A DNA stretch of 64,000 nucleotides, from NCBI RefSeq assembly GCF_947242115.1, contig NC_074716.1, positions 866,001 through 930,000 on the forward strand. Direction: 5' to 3'. This document shows positions 1 to 10,561 of the stretch, piece by piece. Made by a program: the position numbers and the translations under genes. Under the pieces are notes generated by a model. That model saw only the letters and a list, made by a program, of their open reading frames with translations. It made no database searches and was not told the DNA's origin. Numbering within the stretch: position 1 is the first letter of the stretch; each line of letters starts with the position of its first letter. The stretch is from Biomphalaria glabrata (Eukaryota; Mollusca; Gastropoda; Planorbidae).

Positions 1-578
1 TGTGACTTAACCTTGACTCATAGTAGAGACTTACAATTAGAGCTAGGGGAGAGGACGTAGTAGAGACTTACAATTAGAGCTAGGGGAGAGGACGTAGAGC
101 CTTAGAGTTCTGATTGAGATTTCATTCACATTTCGCGATTTCTCTAAAAAAAATTCTTTGAGTGTGACTAAGGATGGTCCAGCTACAAGATTGGGGGGGG
201 GGGGGGGTATAGGTCGAGTGTAACCTGATCAAGAAAAGAAAACTGGCTCCTCTTTTACACTAAATTTGTTTAACAATGTGTGGTTGGGGGTGGGTAGTGA
301 TTCCACTTACCGCTTCCCCCTCTCTTTTCATTAATCCACTAGTATTTACATTCTTCTATGGCAGTTTTTCTCTTCTACCGTACCGGTGGCTATTTTTACC
401 TTTTCTTCTTCCGTACCTTTCAACACGCGCCGACACGTACTATCGTAGTTTTCACGGCAGAACTAGGTGTGATGTAATCACCTTTCCCTGTTCGGAGCTT
501 CGCCAGCGCCGGCTCCGTATTACATCAGTTACTGTTAGGATCAATGGCAGGCTCGTAAAGGGGAAGGGCAAGGTACGG
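1..578 (+). repeat. Left inverted-repeat arm, outer part
   Basis: Matches the reverse complement of about 3988-4526. It holds a poly-G run at 192-207. A 37-bp unit starting TAGTAGAGACTTACAATTAG is present twice here (about 22-95) and once in the right arm, so the duplication arose after the palindrome formed. The open frame at 276-656 lies in this repeat and is not a credible gene. Confidence 0.8.
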
Positions 579-760
579 TGTGTCAATATTAGAAGATATT
601 ACGTCATTGTTTGTTGTTTATGTTTTATGCGAAAGCAAAGAATCGGACGGAAATAAAAAGTTAGTTATATATGTCTACCTTGATAAAGACAGTCTCGTTA
701 TTATCATTATTGATTAGTAACGTCTACAGTAATTTATTATTAATCTGTGACTACAGAACA
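579..760 (+). repeat. 5' LTR of the Gypsy-type fossil
   Basis: 182 bp, beginning TGTGTCAATATT and ending CAGAACA. It is nearly identical to 2682-2863 and preceded by target duplication TACGG. Confidence 0.85.
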
Positions 761-2681
761 TGGTGTCAGATTTGGTTTCAGATCTTGTGTCAGATCTGGT
801 GTTAGATTAGGTGTCAAATCTAGTGTCACATTGCTTTAAAGTGCTGGTAACAGGTAGATTTAGATCTAGTGGTTTCTAAATTGCTAAAAGTACATTTTAT
901 TTGTGGTGTCGTTAGTTCATGTTGTTAGATCTAGATCTAGACATAGAATCTAGAATCTGTACGAATAATGGAATTATTCGATCCTCCTAAACCGTTGTCA
1001 CTAGACGGTAATCTATCTGAAAGATGGAAAAAATGGAGACAAAGTTTTGAACTGTTTATGGTCGCCACTGAAAAAAATACGAAGCCCGAGCCAGTGAAGA
1101 AAGCTTTATTGTTACACCTGATCGGTGAACACGCTCGAGACATCTACAATACTTTTCAAGTATGTGAAGATGAGACTGTAGACAAACTCATTGAAAGGTT
1201 TCAGAATTATTTTTTGCCTAAGTCCAACACTGTGTAAGACAGATTTAAATTCTTTTCAAGAGAGCAGAAAGACGGAGAAACGTTTGAACAGTATTATACT
1301 GAGTTAAAGAATTTGGCAAAAGAATGCAAGTTTGACAACCTTCGAGATGAACTCATCAGAGATCAATTGGTATGTGGCATACAGTCGGATCGAGTGAGAG
1401 AGAGACTTCTGAGAGATGTAGACTTAACTTTAGAGAAAGCAGCAAGCATAATTCGTGCTGACGAGCATACCCAGAACCAAATAATAGATATGAAAGGACT
1501 ACATGTGGATGCTGCTAATAAATTAAAGAAGACTGAAGATAGAAAGCCAGTCAAAACCTCACAGGGAAAAATGGCAAAGAATCATGTAACAAGTTTCATT
1601 AGAGATTGCAGATCTTGAGGTGGATCTCATGGAAAATACAATTGCCCAGCATTTGGACAGACATGCCGAAAATGTAAAAAGAGAAATCATTTCGCTGTAA
1701 AATGTCGTTCGAAACACTTCAAAGCTGTGAAGGAAAAATTGCTACCTCATGCTGTACCAGACAGACCATGGAAAAAGGTTGCGACAGATTTGTTTGAATG
1801 GCGAAACAATGACTATTTGCTTGTTGTGGACTATTTCTCCAAATATCCTGAAATAAAACGACTAGAGAACAAAACAGCAGAATGTGTTATCAGGGCAATG
1901 AAAGGTATTTTTGCTAGACATGGCATACCAGAAGAAATAGTGAGCGACAATATGCCATTCAATAGCTATCAATATAGAGAGTTTGCTTCTGAATGGGGTT
2001 TCAAGATAACAACATCAAGTCCCAGATACCCTCAATCAAATGGACAAAGTGAGGTGTATGTTGGTATCGTAAAGCAGATATTCAACAAAGCATACAAAAG
2101 TGGGAAAGATCCATATCTCGCTATGCTCGAGTATAGAAATACTCCGATAAGCGGACTGCTTTATTCGCCATCACAACTGCTGATGAGTAGAAGACTCAGG
2201 GACATCATTCCAACTGATCCCAAACTATTGAAACCATCGGTAGCTGAAAATGCAGAGACATTACTCAACGAACGACAGAGGAAAAGCAAAGTGAGGTACG
2301 ATGCAAAAGCAAGGTTACATAAAGACTACTCTGTCGGGGAGAAGGTGAGAGTTCGTCTAGGACAAACATGGCAGAAAGCAGTCGTCATTAAGAAACATCC
2401 ATCACCCAGATCTTACATCATAAAGACAAATGATGGGAAAACATACAGACGGTTTTAAACAAGAGCTACGAAGAAGACATCTCTGGGTACTATGACACCG
2501 ACGAAGACAATGAACAGCAAACTGTTAGAACAACAGAAACAGACAATTATAAACCAACATCTAGAGAACTTGCTGTGCCGGTCAAGACAACCAGAAGTGG
2601 TCGAGTTGTCAAAATTCCTTGTAAATATAAGTATTAAGAACTTTAAAAGGAAGGATGTGATGATAGCTTCAAAAGGAAGGA

Positions 2682-2863
2682 TGTGTTAATATTAGAAGAT
2701 ATTACGTCATTGTTTGTTGTTTATGTTTTATGCGAAAGCAAAGAATCGGACGGAAATAAAAAGTTAGTTATATATGTCTACCTTGATAAAGACAGTCTCG
2801 TTATTATCATTATTAATTAGTAACGTCTACAGTAATTTATTATTAATCTGTGACTACAGAACA
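2682..2863 (+). repeat. 3' LTR of the Gypsy-type fossil
   Basis: 182 bp, beginning TGTGTTAATATT and ending CAGAACA. It is followed by the second copy of TACGG, after which the palindrome arm resumes with TGAGTTA as in the uninterrupted right arm. Confidence 0.85.
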
Positions 2864-2868
2864 TACGG

Positions 2869-3169
2869 TGAGTTATCTTGGTCAATACTGATCTCGTCGT
2901 TCACTTTCTTTGTTAGATCACCGACATACAGTTCAACTGAGGTCTAAGTCTAAAATGTGACGTAACATAAACGATGTCCCGATCAAATCTCTCTAGTTTG
3001 GATCCTATATCGTCGGCCAGCTTCAAAAGCAGTTATGTATGACAAATGCACTCTGCTTGTCACACTCATAAATAAAATAAATTATAGCTTTTGTATAGCG
3101 CTACTTTCATGCTTATAGCATGCTCAGCTATGGTCCAATCTCATTTGTGGACCAGTGGGAGGAGGGGGC
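2869..3169 (+). repeat. Left inverted-repeat arm, inner part
   Basis: Continues the left arm after the LTR insertion and matches the reverse complement of about 3684-3987. From about 3080 it merges into a SINE-like sequence (TATAGCGCTACTTTCATGC) that is also found alone at 6385-6620. Confidence 0.75.
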
Positions 3170-3683
3170 AACTGGGAGAAATTTTCCGTGCTGGCTTTTA
3201 GGCGCTCAGTAAACACAACTCTGCTCGCGTCGGGTGTCGAACCTCGCACGCTTCTCACAGTGTCTCCCCCCTCGTTCCCCTATTTGGTCCAGAGAAGTAG
3301 TAACACTCATACTATTTCATCTTGATGCTCTTTTATCCCATTGAAGAGATTTAATAAAATCATTGATTTTTTATCGGCCCAGTCTCTATTTGGAGCCATC
3401 AAAAGGTTACTAACTCCGATGCCATTGTAACATTTGCCGAATCTTCCCTTCCATGCCACAATCCAATCATGACTTTCTCAACTTTGTTGTAGATATTGCT
3501 TATTTTTATATTGTTCACTGTTTTACATTCAATAGTTTTATTATTATGTTAGAAATGAACGAGTAGTCATTCTCTGGCGCTGCCAGGGTCGAGTTTCGCT
3601 AAAGAGAAACAAAATTCATCGTAGTCCCTTTAACAGTTTCCACTGAGGAATTTTCTGGTGATGTGGCAGGTCTGCAGCAGTAC
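3170..3683. other. Spacer of the inverted-repeat element
   Basis: No gene. The first 110 bases continue the SINE-like sequence with a box-B-like GGGTGTCGAACCTCG. The end (about 3540-3683) is an interspersed repeat also present at 25372-25545 (shared TCTCTGGCGCTGCCAGGGTC). The middle is AT-rich unique sequence. Confidence 0.6.
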
Positions 3684-4526
3684 CGCCCCCCTCCTCCCAC
3701 TGGTCCACAAATGAGAATGGACCGTAGCTGAGCATGCTATAAGCATGAAAGTAGCGCTATACAAAAGCTATAGTTTATTTTATTTATGAGTGTGACAAGC
3801 AGAGTGCATTTGTCATACATAACTGCTTTTGAAGCTGGCCGACAATATAGGATCCAAACTAGAGAGATTTGATCGGGACATCGTTTATGTTACGTCACAT
3901 TTTAGACTTAGACCTCAGTTAAACTGTATGTCCGTGATCTAACAAAGAAAGTGAACGACGAGATCAGTATTGACCAAGGTAACTCACCGTACCTTGCCCT
4001 TCCCCTTTACGAGCCTGCCGGTGATCCTAACAGTAACTGATGTAATACGGAGCCGGCGCTGGCGAAGCTCCGAACAGGGAAAGGTGATTACATCACACCT
4101 AGTTCTGCCGTGAAAACTACGATCGTACGTGTCGTGTTGAAAGGTACGGAAGAAGAAAGGGTAAAAATAGCCACTGGTACGGTAGAAGAGAAAAACTGTC
4201 TCCATAGAAGAATGTAAATACTAGTGGATTAATGAAAAGAGAGGGGGAAGCGGTAGGTGGAATCGCTACCCACCACCAACCACGCATTGTTAAACAAAAT
4301 TAGTGTAATAGAGGAGCAGTTTTCTTTTCTTGATCAGGTTACACTCGACCTATATCCCCATCCCCCAGTCTTGTAGCTGGACCATCCTTAGTCACACTCA
4401 AAGAAATTTTTTTAGAAAAACAAAATCGCGAAACGTGAATTAAATCTCAAGCAGAACTCTAAGGCTCTACGTCCGCTCCCCTAGCTCTAATTGTAAGTCT
4501 CTACTATGAGTCAAGGTTAAGTCACA
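3684..4526 (-). repeat. Right inverted-repeat arm (uninterrupted)
   Basis: Reverse complement of both left-arm pieces in order. It supplies the empty-site sequence for the LTR insertion: GGTACGGTGAGTTA reads straight through here in reverse complement. Confidence 0.8.
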
Positions 4527-5165
4527 ACTATTTAGATGTACTTGTTAGATGACATATGTTAGAAGACCGTTATGTCTTCCCTCTGTTGACATAATGGAAA
4601 CGTTATTTCTAGTCTCATGTCATGATATTGTCCATGAAGGACAATAGCGCGTAGGAGCTATGTGAATTTAACTTATTTGTTGATTTTGATATGAATACAG
4701 GTGATACAGGAAAGTTTATTATTCATTGCATATTTTAGGCATTATTTTTTTTTTGGTTTTCTATTTCAATTGTGGCCACATTATTCACTTCGCATTGGGC
4801 CGCCCTATTCGTTTTACCTCCAATTATGTAAGGCATGCTCTGCTTGTAGACAGTAGACTCCACTCAGCACTTTAAGGGTTAAACTTCCGTTTAGATTACT
4901 TTCGATTCCGCGAGGAGTGTGGTGTCTTCGTTTCCTTTTTTAAGGAGTGTTTTGTTTTGTTTTTTGCATTTTTTTTTCTTTTTCTACTATGTCTATAAAG
5001 ACATTTTTGATTGAACGCAAGGATCTGGAGGGTGGCTTGGTCCACCCACCAGGCACTCTGCTACTAAAATTGTCCGGATAGGGAGCAGTCAGAGCTTCGA
5101 TGGCGTCCATCGTCGCCGCCTTGAGGCTCGGGCCGGAGGAGGTGAACCCCTTCCTATGGTTCCTC
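4527..5165. other. AT-rich stretch without recognised features
   Basis: T-rich runs near 4745 and 4920-4985. The last 130 bases are more GC-rich but give no match I recognise. Confidence 0.5.
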
Positions 5166-5175
5166 CCGACTATTT

Positions 5176-5450
5176 ATGGGAGATTTCAATCATCTTTCGT
5201 TGGATCAACACTTGCCAACATATACTCAATATGTTAATTGTCCCACACGGCACGATAAAACCTTGGACATGTGTTATAGCAACATAGAAGTGGCCTACAC
5301 ATCTCGATCGTTATTTCCCCTCGGAGAGTCGGACCACACAATCCATCTTACACCAACGTACAAACCGGTTTTAAAAACAACAAAACCCCGAAGTACGGTC
5401 CATCCAGTCAGCTACAAAGTTGTCTGGAGCAAACAGATTGGGACATGTTT
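5176..5450 (+). pseudogene. LINE endonuclease fragment (Rex1/CR1-like)
   Basis: The frame opens with GDFNH, contains a TRHDKTLDMCYSN stretch and reaches GESDHTIHL. These match the GDxN and SDH motifs of APE-type LINE endonucleases, in the form typical of Rex1/CR1-like elements. About 70 residues remain. It abuts a reverse transcriptase fragment from a different LINE, so the two are probably separate truncated insertions. Confidence 0.65.
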
Positions 5451-5482
5451 GTAAACAACAAATATAAGAGACGGCTTATCTT

Positions 5483-5985
5483 GATTAGAGAACTGCTGTT
5501 CACCGACGATACTGCACTCATGTCTCATTCACAAGAAGGATTGCAGAGGCTTGTGAATGCACTGGCAGCTGCTTGTCAAGAGTTTGGCCTCACAATCAGC
5601 CTCTCCAAGACTGAAATCCTGGCACAAGGTGTTGCAGAAATACCAGTGATACACATTGGAAATCATACACTTGCGGTGGTGCAGGAATTAACATAGGCCT
5701 ACTTGGGAACAACAATAGCAAGCAACCTAGATATAGACACTGAGCTGACAAAAAGAATAAGGAAGGCTTCTGCAGCAATGGCAAAACTCTCCAAGCATGT
5801 GTGGGAAAATACCCAATTGACCACGGCAACAAAAATCCTTGTCTACAATGCCTGCGTTCTGAGCACACTTCTTTATGGCAGTGAGAGCTGGGCAACTTAC
5901 ATGCGTCAAGAACACAGATTAAATAGCTTCCACTTACGCTGCCTGCGACGCATACTGTGCATCTTCTGGAGGGATCTAGAAAAGG
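5483..5985 (+). pseudogene. LINE reverse transcriptase 3' fragment (finger-bearing LINE family)
   Basis: Contains the catalytic box as LFTDDTAL, then LSKTEILAQG, and after a short insertion and frame change near 5690 continues YLGTTIASNL, SKHVWENT and SWATYMRQEH. The second half is nearly the same as 52210-52530, so both are copies of one family. It is truncated at both ends and loses similarity near 5980. Confidence 0.75.
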
Positions 5986-6266
5986 ACTGGGTCAATTTTA
6001 GTGTGGTAAATGTGTAATTAAACATGTTAAAGAAAATGAAATTAAGAAACAGTAAAAGAAGGATGTATAAATGGTAGAGACCATCCTCCTGTTTAGCGAG
6101 ACCTCTACCGGCCTTTTTTGTTCACTCAAAAAAAAAAAACCATCAATAGTATGATAGTTTGTTAGTCGGAAGAAATTGGTCCGTTCTGCCGTAAAAAGGA
6201 GGTAGACCATAGAATCGCGTTGGTGAAGAGGCATTAAATTGTTTTATTCCAAAGAACCTAGTGAAT
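5986..6266. other. No recognised feature
   Basis: AT-rich, with an A-run at 6128-6140. No coding signal seen. Confidence 0.5.
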
Positions 6267-6692
6267 CAGTGGCGTAGCTAGGGTGGGAAGGGGAGGTCCA
6301 CATTTTAAACACCCCAGGGCCCACCACTGGAGGGATCCTCCAAATGAGAGCCCGAAATTTGTTTTTAGATTAAATATTATTATTATAGCTTTTATATAGC
6401 GCTACTTTCAAGCTTATAGCATGAAACCCTAACGCTTTTGGTCCAATCTCATTTGGACCAGTGAGGGGAGGGGGTATCTAGGAGTTGGTTTTCCGTGCTG
6501 CCTTTAGGCGCTCAGTAAACGCAAATCTGCCCGAGTCGGGTGTCGAACCTCGAGCCCCCTTCTAGATAGCCAAGCCAAGCCAAGTTCAAGCGTACTTGGC
6601 CTCTCGACCACGCTTCCCATTATCTCATATCATGATGTCAAATGTCAAAATGAAGGAGCTGCCAGGGCTCCCAAACCCTAGATACGCCAATG
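6267..6692. mobile_element. hAT-type non-autonomous transposon with nested SINE
   Basis: Left end CAGTGGCGTAGCTAGGG pairs with a decayed right end CCCTAGATACGCCAATG. The flanks TAGTGAAT (6259-6266) and TTGTGAAT (6693-6700) agree at 7 of 8 bases, fitting the 8-bp hAT target duplication. No transposase is present. Interior positions 6385-6620 are a SINE-like insertion. Confidence 0.65.
6385..6620 (-). mobile_element. tRNA-related SINE-like element (TATAGCGCTACTTTC family)
   Basis: Same sequence as the inner palindrome arm at 3060-3260. It reads GCTTTTATATAGCGCTACTT, GGCGCTCAGTAAACGCAA and a box-B-like TCGGGTGTCGAACCTCGAG. A related copy in the opposite orientation lies at 7966-8150. Confidence 0.55.
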
Positions 6693-6824
6693 TTGTGAAT
6701 CAATCTTGTCGCTTAGGTAGAAAAGTTCTGTTTAGAAGATGAAACGTAGCCTAAATTGATATTTTAATTTTTTTTTTTTTTTTTTTACATTTTAATAATA
6801 GCGCTTTTACTCAGATATAATTAT

Positions 6825-7030
6825 AAGGCTTCTCTTCGAGGCCGAAGATTAGTGGGGAATGCAGTATTTCCCGTGACTAAGCAGCCCCAGCTGTGACCTA
6901 CATATTTTGCCACATCTAGCGTAGGCTTATACGTTGTCCACCGGTGTTCGATTTAGATTTTCTTTTCGCCGTCTACATCTGTCCTCGGCATTGGATTTTC
7001 GTTTGGTCTCAAATGTGTATCCCGTAAAAT
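6825..7030. repeat. Interspersed repeat, probably a LINE 3' tail
   Basis: Shares CTTCGAG-CCGAAGAT and TGACCTACATATTTTGCCAC with 38335-38430, and TCAAATGTGTATCC with 32565-32580, where the sequence joins a decayed reverse transcriptase C-terminus. Confidence 0.5.
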
Positions 7031-7196
7031 ACAATTCAAATGCAACCATTTTTGAGTTTGTTTTTCCAAGAATGGCGCCTTTTTATTTCCTCTTTGTAAG
7101 CAGTAACGTCTAGGATATTTGTACCGACACAAAATATAACAAGGCCAAAATAAATATATACAACTAGATTACTTTAGTAGATGTGTATTTTCGGAA

Positions 7197-7334
<138 letters not shown>

Positions 7335-7607
7335 TTGTTTATGTTTGCTTTTGCCAAGATATAATCTTACCCACTTTTAGGTAGCCAAGCGCTTTAACAT
7401 CCGGTCGCCATGCCTCGATCTGTAGATCTAGATTTAGTTTATTTGTGCATGAATTAGTAGACAGATGTCAAACCTATACCTTGGAATAATGTAGAGTTTC
7501 TTTTTTTTTTCCACAGCAAATTGGTATTCTTTTTATTGGTAGACCGAACGCTATGCTGTCACAAAAATTTGAACTAACGGATTTATCCAACAGTCATACC
7601 AACTTAA

Positions 7608-7725
7608 CGGCCATGCGTGACAGAAGGAGTGGATGTCATGTTAATATGCATGACTAAATGCATAACGCATAGGACGTAATCATCTTCTTATTAATAGAAA
7701 GCTTTTTGACGTATCTGGTGTACAA
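7608..7725 (+). mobile_element. Jockey/CR1-like LINE 3' tail fragment
   Basis: Carries ATGCATGACTAAATGCATAA and GGACGTAATCATCTTCTT, the 3' tail of the LINE whose best copy is at 53122-54325. Heavily truncated. Confidence 0.65.
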
Positions 7726-7965
7726 AATAAAGATAGCGTGAACAAGTTGTTTTTTGAAACGTTACATGTTAGCCATTGTACCCATTTTAGCAATTCACAA
7801 TCAAAGTTTTAAGCCTGTCTGTTTGTAACTTTCGTTGGAGTTGGCAATTTGGAAGTTCAATTTGGGCGTCCCTGACCTAGTTTAGCAACTTGAGAGCGTC
7901 CTTGAGTGCAATGTGAAAATCTCAAATAAAATGTGATTTCGTTTCTTATTTCGTTGAGAGATGTG

Positions 7966-8150
7966 TCTTGGCTACCAGAGAGGGCTCGAGTTCGAAGCCT
8001 CATATAGACTAAGAAATGTATATCCGAGCTGAGTTGTGTTTGTCTTGGCTACCAGAGAGGGCTCGAGTTCGAAACCTCATATAGACTAAGAAATGTATAT
8101 CTGAGCTGAGTTGTGTTTGCTGAGCGCATAAAGGCTGCACAGAAAGATTC
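7966..8150 (+). repeat. SINE-like sequence with a 75-bp tandem duplication
   Basis: A unit beginning TGTCTTGGCTACCAGAGAGG and containing GGGCTCGAGTTCGAA is repeated at about 7966 and 8042 with very few differences. The following TGCTGAGCGCATAAAGGCTG is the reverse-orientation equivalent of part of the SINE at 6385-6620. Confidence 0.55.
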
Positions 8151-8605
8151 TCTCATGTCAAGATCCCCTCCAAAGAGATTGAGCCAGATAGCAATGCTAC
8201 GAGTACTATACAGAAACTATACAAATACTTATAACCCACTCCGTGGTCTTAATCAGATAATTTTTTTTGTTGGTGATTTTCCCTAATGTAATTAGCTTTA
8301 AGCTTAATGAATACTTTGTTCGAAAATCCTAAAGGTCGATCCACATATGTTTGTTTTTTTCAGGCCGATATGCTGTATGAAGGCATCAAACATCTAGTAT
8401 ACGATTCATATTCTTCTGAGTAAAGTATACGTTCTTCAGGTATAGAAAATAATTAATAGTACTAGATTTATTTTTAAAACATAAAATAAGAGGAAAATTT
8501 GACCACGAATAAATATTAATATAGCCAGATTTATATTGCGTAAAGATTACATTTTTTAGCAGTGTTTCTCAAACTTTTACCGAGGGTCCTCCATAATTAA
8601 GTTAC
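8151..8605. other. No recognised feature
   Basis: AT-rich. Neither strand shows a frame or repeat I can name. Confidence 0.5.
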
Positions 8606-8745
8606 CCTTTCAGACCTTGCGATCTATAAAGCAGATGATGTTTCTTTGGCCAACGGTTAACGAGCAGGAAATCATATAGCCAGCACAACGTCCAACCGTA
8701 TTTACTTTCTCTAACTAAAGTCAGCCACGGCGCCCCGGCTCCTCC
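8606..8745 (-). mobile_element. SINE family B fragment (tail half)
   Basis: Contains CCTTTCAGACCTTGCGATCT, GCAGATGATGTTTC and CCAGCACAACGTCCAACCG, the part of family B distal to the tRNA head. A diverged, partial copy. Confidence 0.7.
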
Positions 8746-8979
8746 GTAGAGGACAAAAAAAAAAGTTCGAGATGTCTAGATCACTTTGAGAGTCGCTCAA
8801 TGTCAAACACAGCATTTGTTCATTTTTTATTAATTTCTTCTTAAATTATTTCCATTTTTACAGCATTGACAATAACACTACCCCCCCCCCCCTATTCCTG
8901 CCCCTCGTTATCCTCAACTAGATCTAAATGACTTGACCACATAACAAGTTACCCTACTTTTTTTTTTCCTTATCTCCCC

Positions 8980-9236
8980 TTGACATGGTGAAGACAAAGA
9001 CTCAATACGCACGAGTGGTGGCGCTGGACTGTTCCGAGTAAACTACGACACACAATGTCGCCACTGCATCGAGGACGTGGAAACAATAGACCACATTCTT
9101 TATGAATGTCGCGTTCTGCATAAAGGGAGATCGGGACAAGGATTTGTGCGGCTTTTGGTCTGTCCTCGTACGGGGACAAGGCGACCTTAGAACTTACTGC
9201 CCGCTTCCTTTCACGTGCTCTAAACGAGTTATCTTA
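8980..9236 (+). pseudogene. LINE C-terminal fragment with CCHC motif
   Basis: The frame reads GLFRVNYDTQCRHCIED, then ETIDHILYEC, giving C-x2-C-x8-H-x4-C, the zinc motif found near the C-terminus of RNase-H-bearing LINEs (I/Jockey-like). After a frame change it ends LTARFLSRALNELS and a stop at about 9236. Only the 3' end remains. Confidence 0.65.
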
Positions 9237-9279
9237 GCATGATTCATTACTAATACAGTTTCTGATTCGGTTGCGCTGG

Positions 9280-9440
9280 TCTATGATGCCCGGGCAGGCG
9301 GGTACTCTGCCTCAACGTGGCACTCGGGTGGAAACGGTCGCTAGAGGAAAGGATTCAGCAAAATGAGTAACATCACAAGATTCATGTGGGTGTGTCTAAG
9401 AGAATGCGAAAGATTTCTCATTGCATATTGCGGAGTTGTT
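9280..9440 (+). repeat. Repeat shared with 58970-59120
   Basis: Both places carry TCTGCCTCAACGTGGCAC-like sequence, GTGGAAACG and a run through AAATGAGTAACA-like bases to TTTCTCATTGCAT. It directly follows the LINE C-terminus at 9236 here, so it may be that LINE's 3' untranslated tail. Confidence 0.5.
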
Positions 9441-9503
9441 GTTTAAAAATATATATCAATTGCTTGGATTAGACTGTAGAATTTTTTTAAAAACTTTCTA
9501 AGG

Positions 9504-9677
9504 CAGCGGTTCTCAACCTTTTAAGCTCGGTGACCCCTTTTTACAATCCCCCACTCTGCCACGACCCCCCCACACACACCTACACACAGCAATAGAAGAA
9601 TAGACAATAACAATCCATATTTTCGATGGTCTTAGGCGACCCCAAGGGGGTCGCGACCCACAGGCTGAGAACCCCTG
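9504..9677. mobile_element. Short hAT-type non-autonomous element (174 bp)
   Basis: Ends CAGCGGTTCTCAACCTTTTA and GGCTGAGAACCCCTG form terminal inverted repeats. The 8-bp flanks are identical (TTCTAAGG at 9496-9503 and 9678-9685), the hAT signature. A second copy lies at 41523-41705. Confidence 0.9.
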
Positions 9678-10011
9678 TTCTAAGGCCTGTGTCAATTTTT
9701 TTAGGCCTGAAAGTTTTAAAGTTTCATCAATTTAATGTGAGAGTTATAATGTATGCATAGTAAATTAGACCTTCTTGCTTCTTAAGTTAACATAACATGT
9801 AGGCCTAGATGGTTTGAGGTGCTTATAAGAAAAACAATATTGAATTTGTTTAGAGTTAATATTTTTAAACCCCATTCAATAAAATAAACGTTTCAGCAAG
9901 GACAAATATTTCCATCAAACACAATTAACTTGTTGAAATCATAGAAGTAGTTTTTTAAAAAAAACTTGACTAACAAAAAATATCCGAGCACAGTGAGTTA
10001 AGAATAAGCAT

Positions 10012-10185
10012 CATTGACTTTGCTAATAACTAACCAATGACTTCTATTTACTGACCAAAGACTTTACTAATTACTGACCAATGACTTTACTAAGTATTGG
10101 CCAATTACTTAACAAAGACTTTATTCATTACTGACCAATGACTATACTAATTACTGACCAATGACTTAACTAATTACTGACCTAT
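10012..10185 (+). repeat. Short imperfect tandem array, unit about 23 bp
   Basis: Seven or so degenerate copies of a unit like ACTAATTACTGACCAATGACTT. No coding signal. Confidence 0.75.
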
Positions 10186-10561
10186 AAACCGAAATCTAAA
10201 TCTATAAATATAGTACCACAAAAAAATGTTGGTAATGTTTTGTTTTACATGTTTCGCATGTTCCCTCATTTTTTCTGAAGATAATTATACCATATCCCAA
10301 ATTGTAGTGAGTGCTGGTCTATTTCGCTGTTGTTCTACTCTATTTTTTTCTTTATTTCTTCCCGATAGAGAGGAATTTACATTTGTTAGCTCAAAAGTTA
10401 TTTATTTATGTATTCTATCTTGGTCCAGAATGTCTAGTTTTTTTTATTGCCTTCGTTTTTAATATGTGCTGTTCTTCATTGAAGAGCCTTACAAATTGTT
10501 TGAATTTTTTTTTCTTTTCGAATAAATACCTAACAATAAAGAGTCACCGATTTTTCCCCAG
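10186..10561. other. No recognised feature before the first catalytic exon
   Basis: T-rich sequence ending in a polypyrimidine tract and CCCCAG acceptor. Open frames on the plus strand here are hydrophobic T-rich translations without splice or start support. Confidence 0.5.

Larger units (their letters stand above)
579..2863 (+). mobile_element. Ty3/Gypsy-type LTR retroelement fossil (broken)
   Basis: Two near-identical 182-bp LTRs (TG...CA) bound the element, flanked by the 5-bp target duplication TACGG at 574-578 and 2864-2868. Directly after the 5' LTR is TGGTGTCAGA, which resembles a primer-binding site complementary to a tRNA-Leu 3' end. A polypurine tract (AAAAGGAAGGA) precedes the 3' LTR. 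Recognisable internal parts are a gag-like region (about 968-1618), a CCHC zinc-knuckle region (about 1636-1700) and an integrase core (about 1727-2458). Other pol parts are not recognised. It is a fossil with several breaks. The LTRs differ at about two positions by eye, so the insertion is recent. It sits inside the left arm of the inverted-repeat element. Confidence 0.85.
1..4526. mobile_element. Long inverted-repeat (foldback-like) element with nested LTR fossil
   Basis: The sequence starting at position 1 reappears as its reverse complement ending at 4526. Left arm: 1-578 plus 2869-3169, separated only by the LTR element at 579-2863. Right arm: 3684-4526, uninterrupted. Without the insertion the element is about 2.2 kb, with arms of roughly 0.85-0.88 kb that differ at only a few percent of positions by eye. 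The spacer is 3170-3683. No transposase-like reading frame is visible, so it is probably non-autonomous. The left end coincides with the window edge, so the true terminus and any target duplication cannot be judged. Confidence 0.8.

Noticed and set aside
276-656. 126-codon open frame near the window start
   Set aside because: It lies in the palindrome arm and runs into the LTR element. The mirror arm has only a short equivalent frame and the translation is low in information.
1-4526. Polinton or other large virus-like element suggested by the long inverted repeats
   Set aside because: Only about 2.2 kb without the nested LTR fossil and with no polymerase, capsid or integrase frames of its own.
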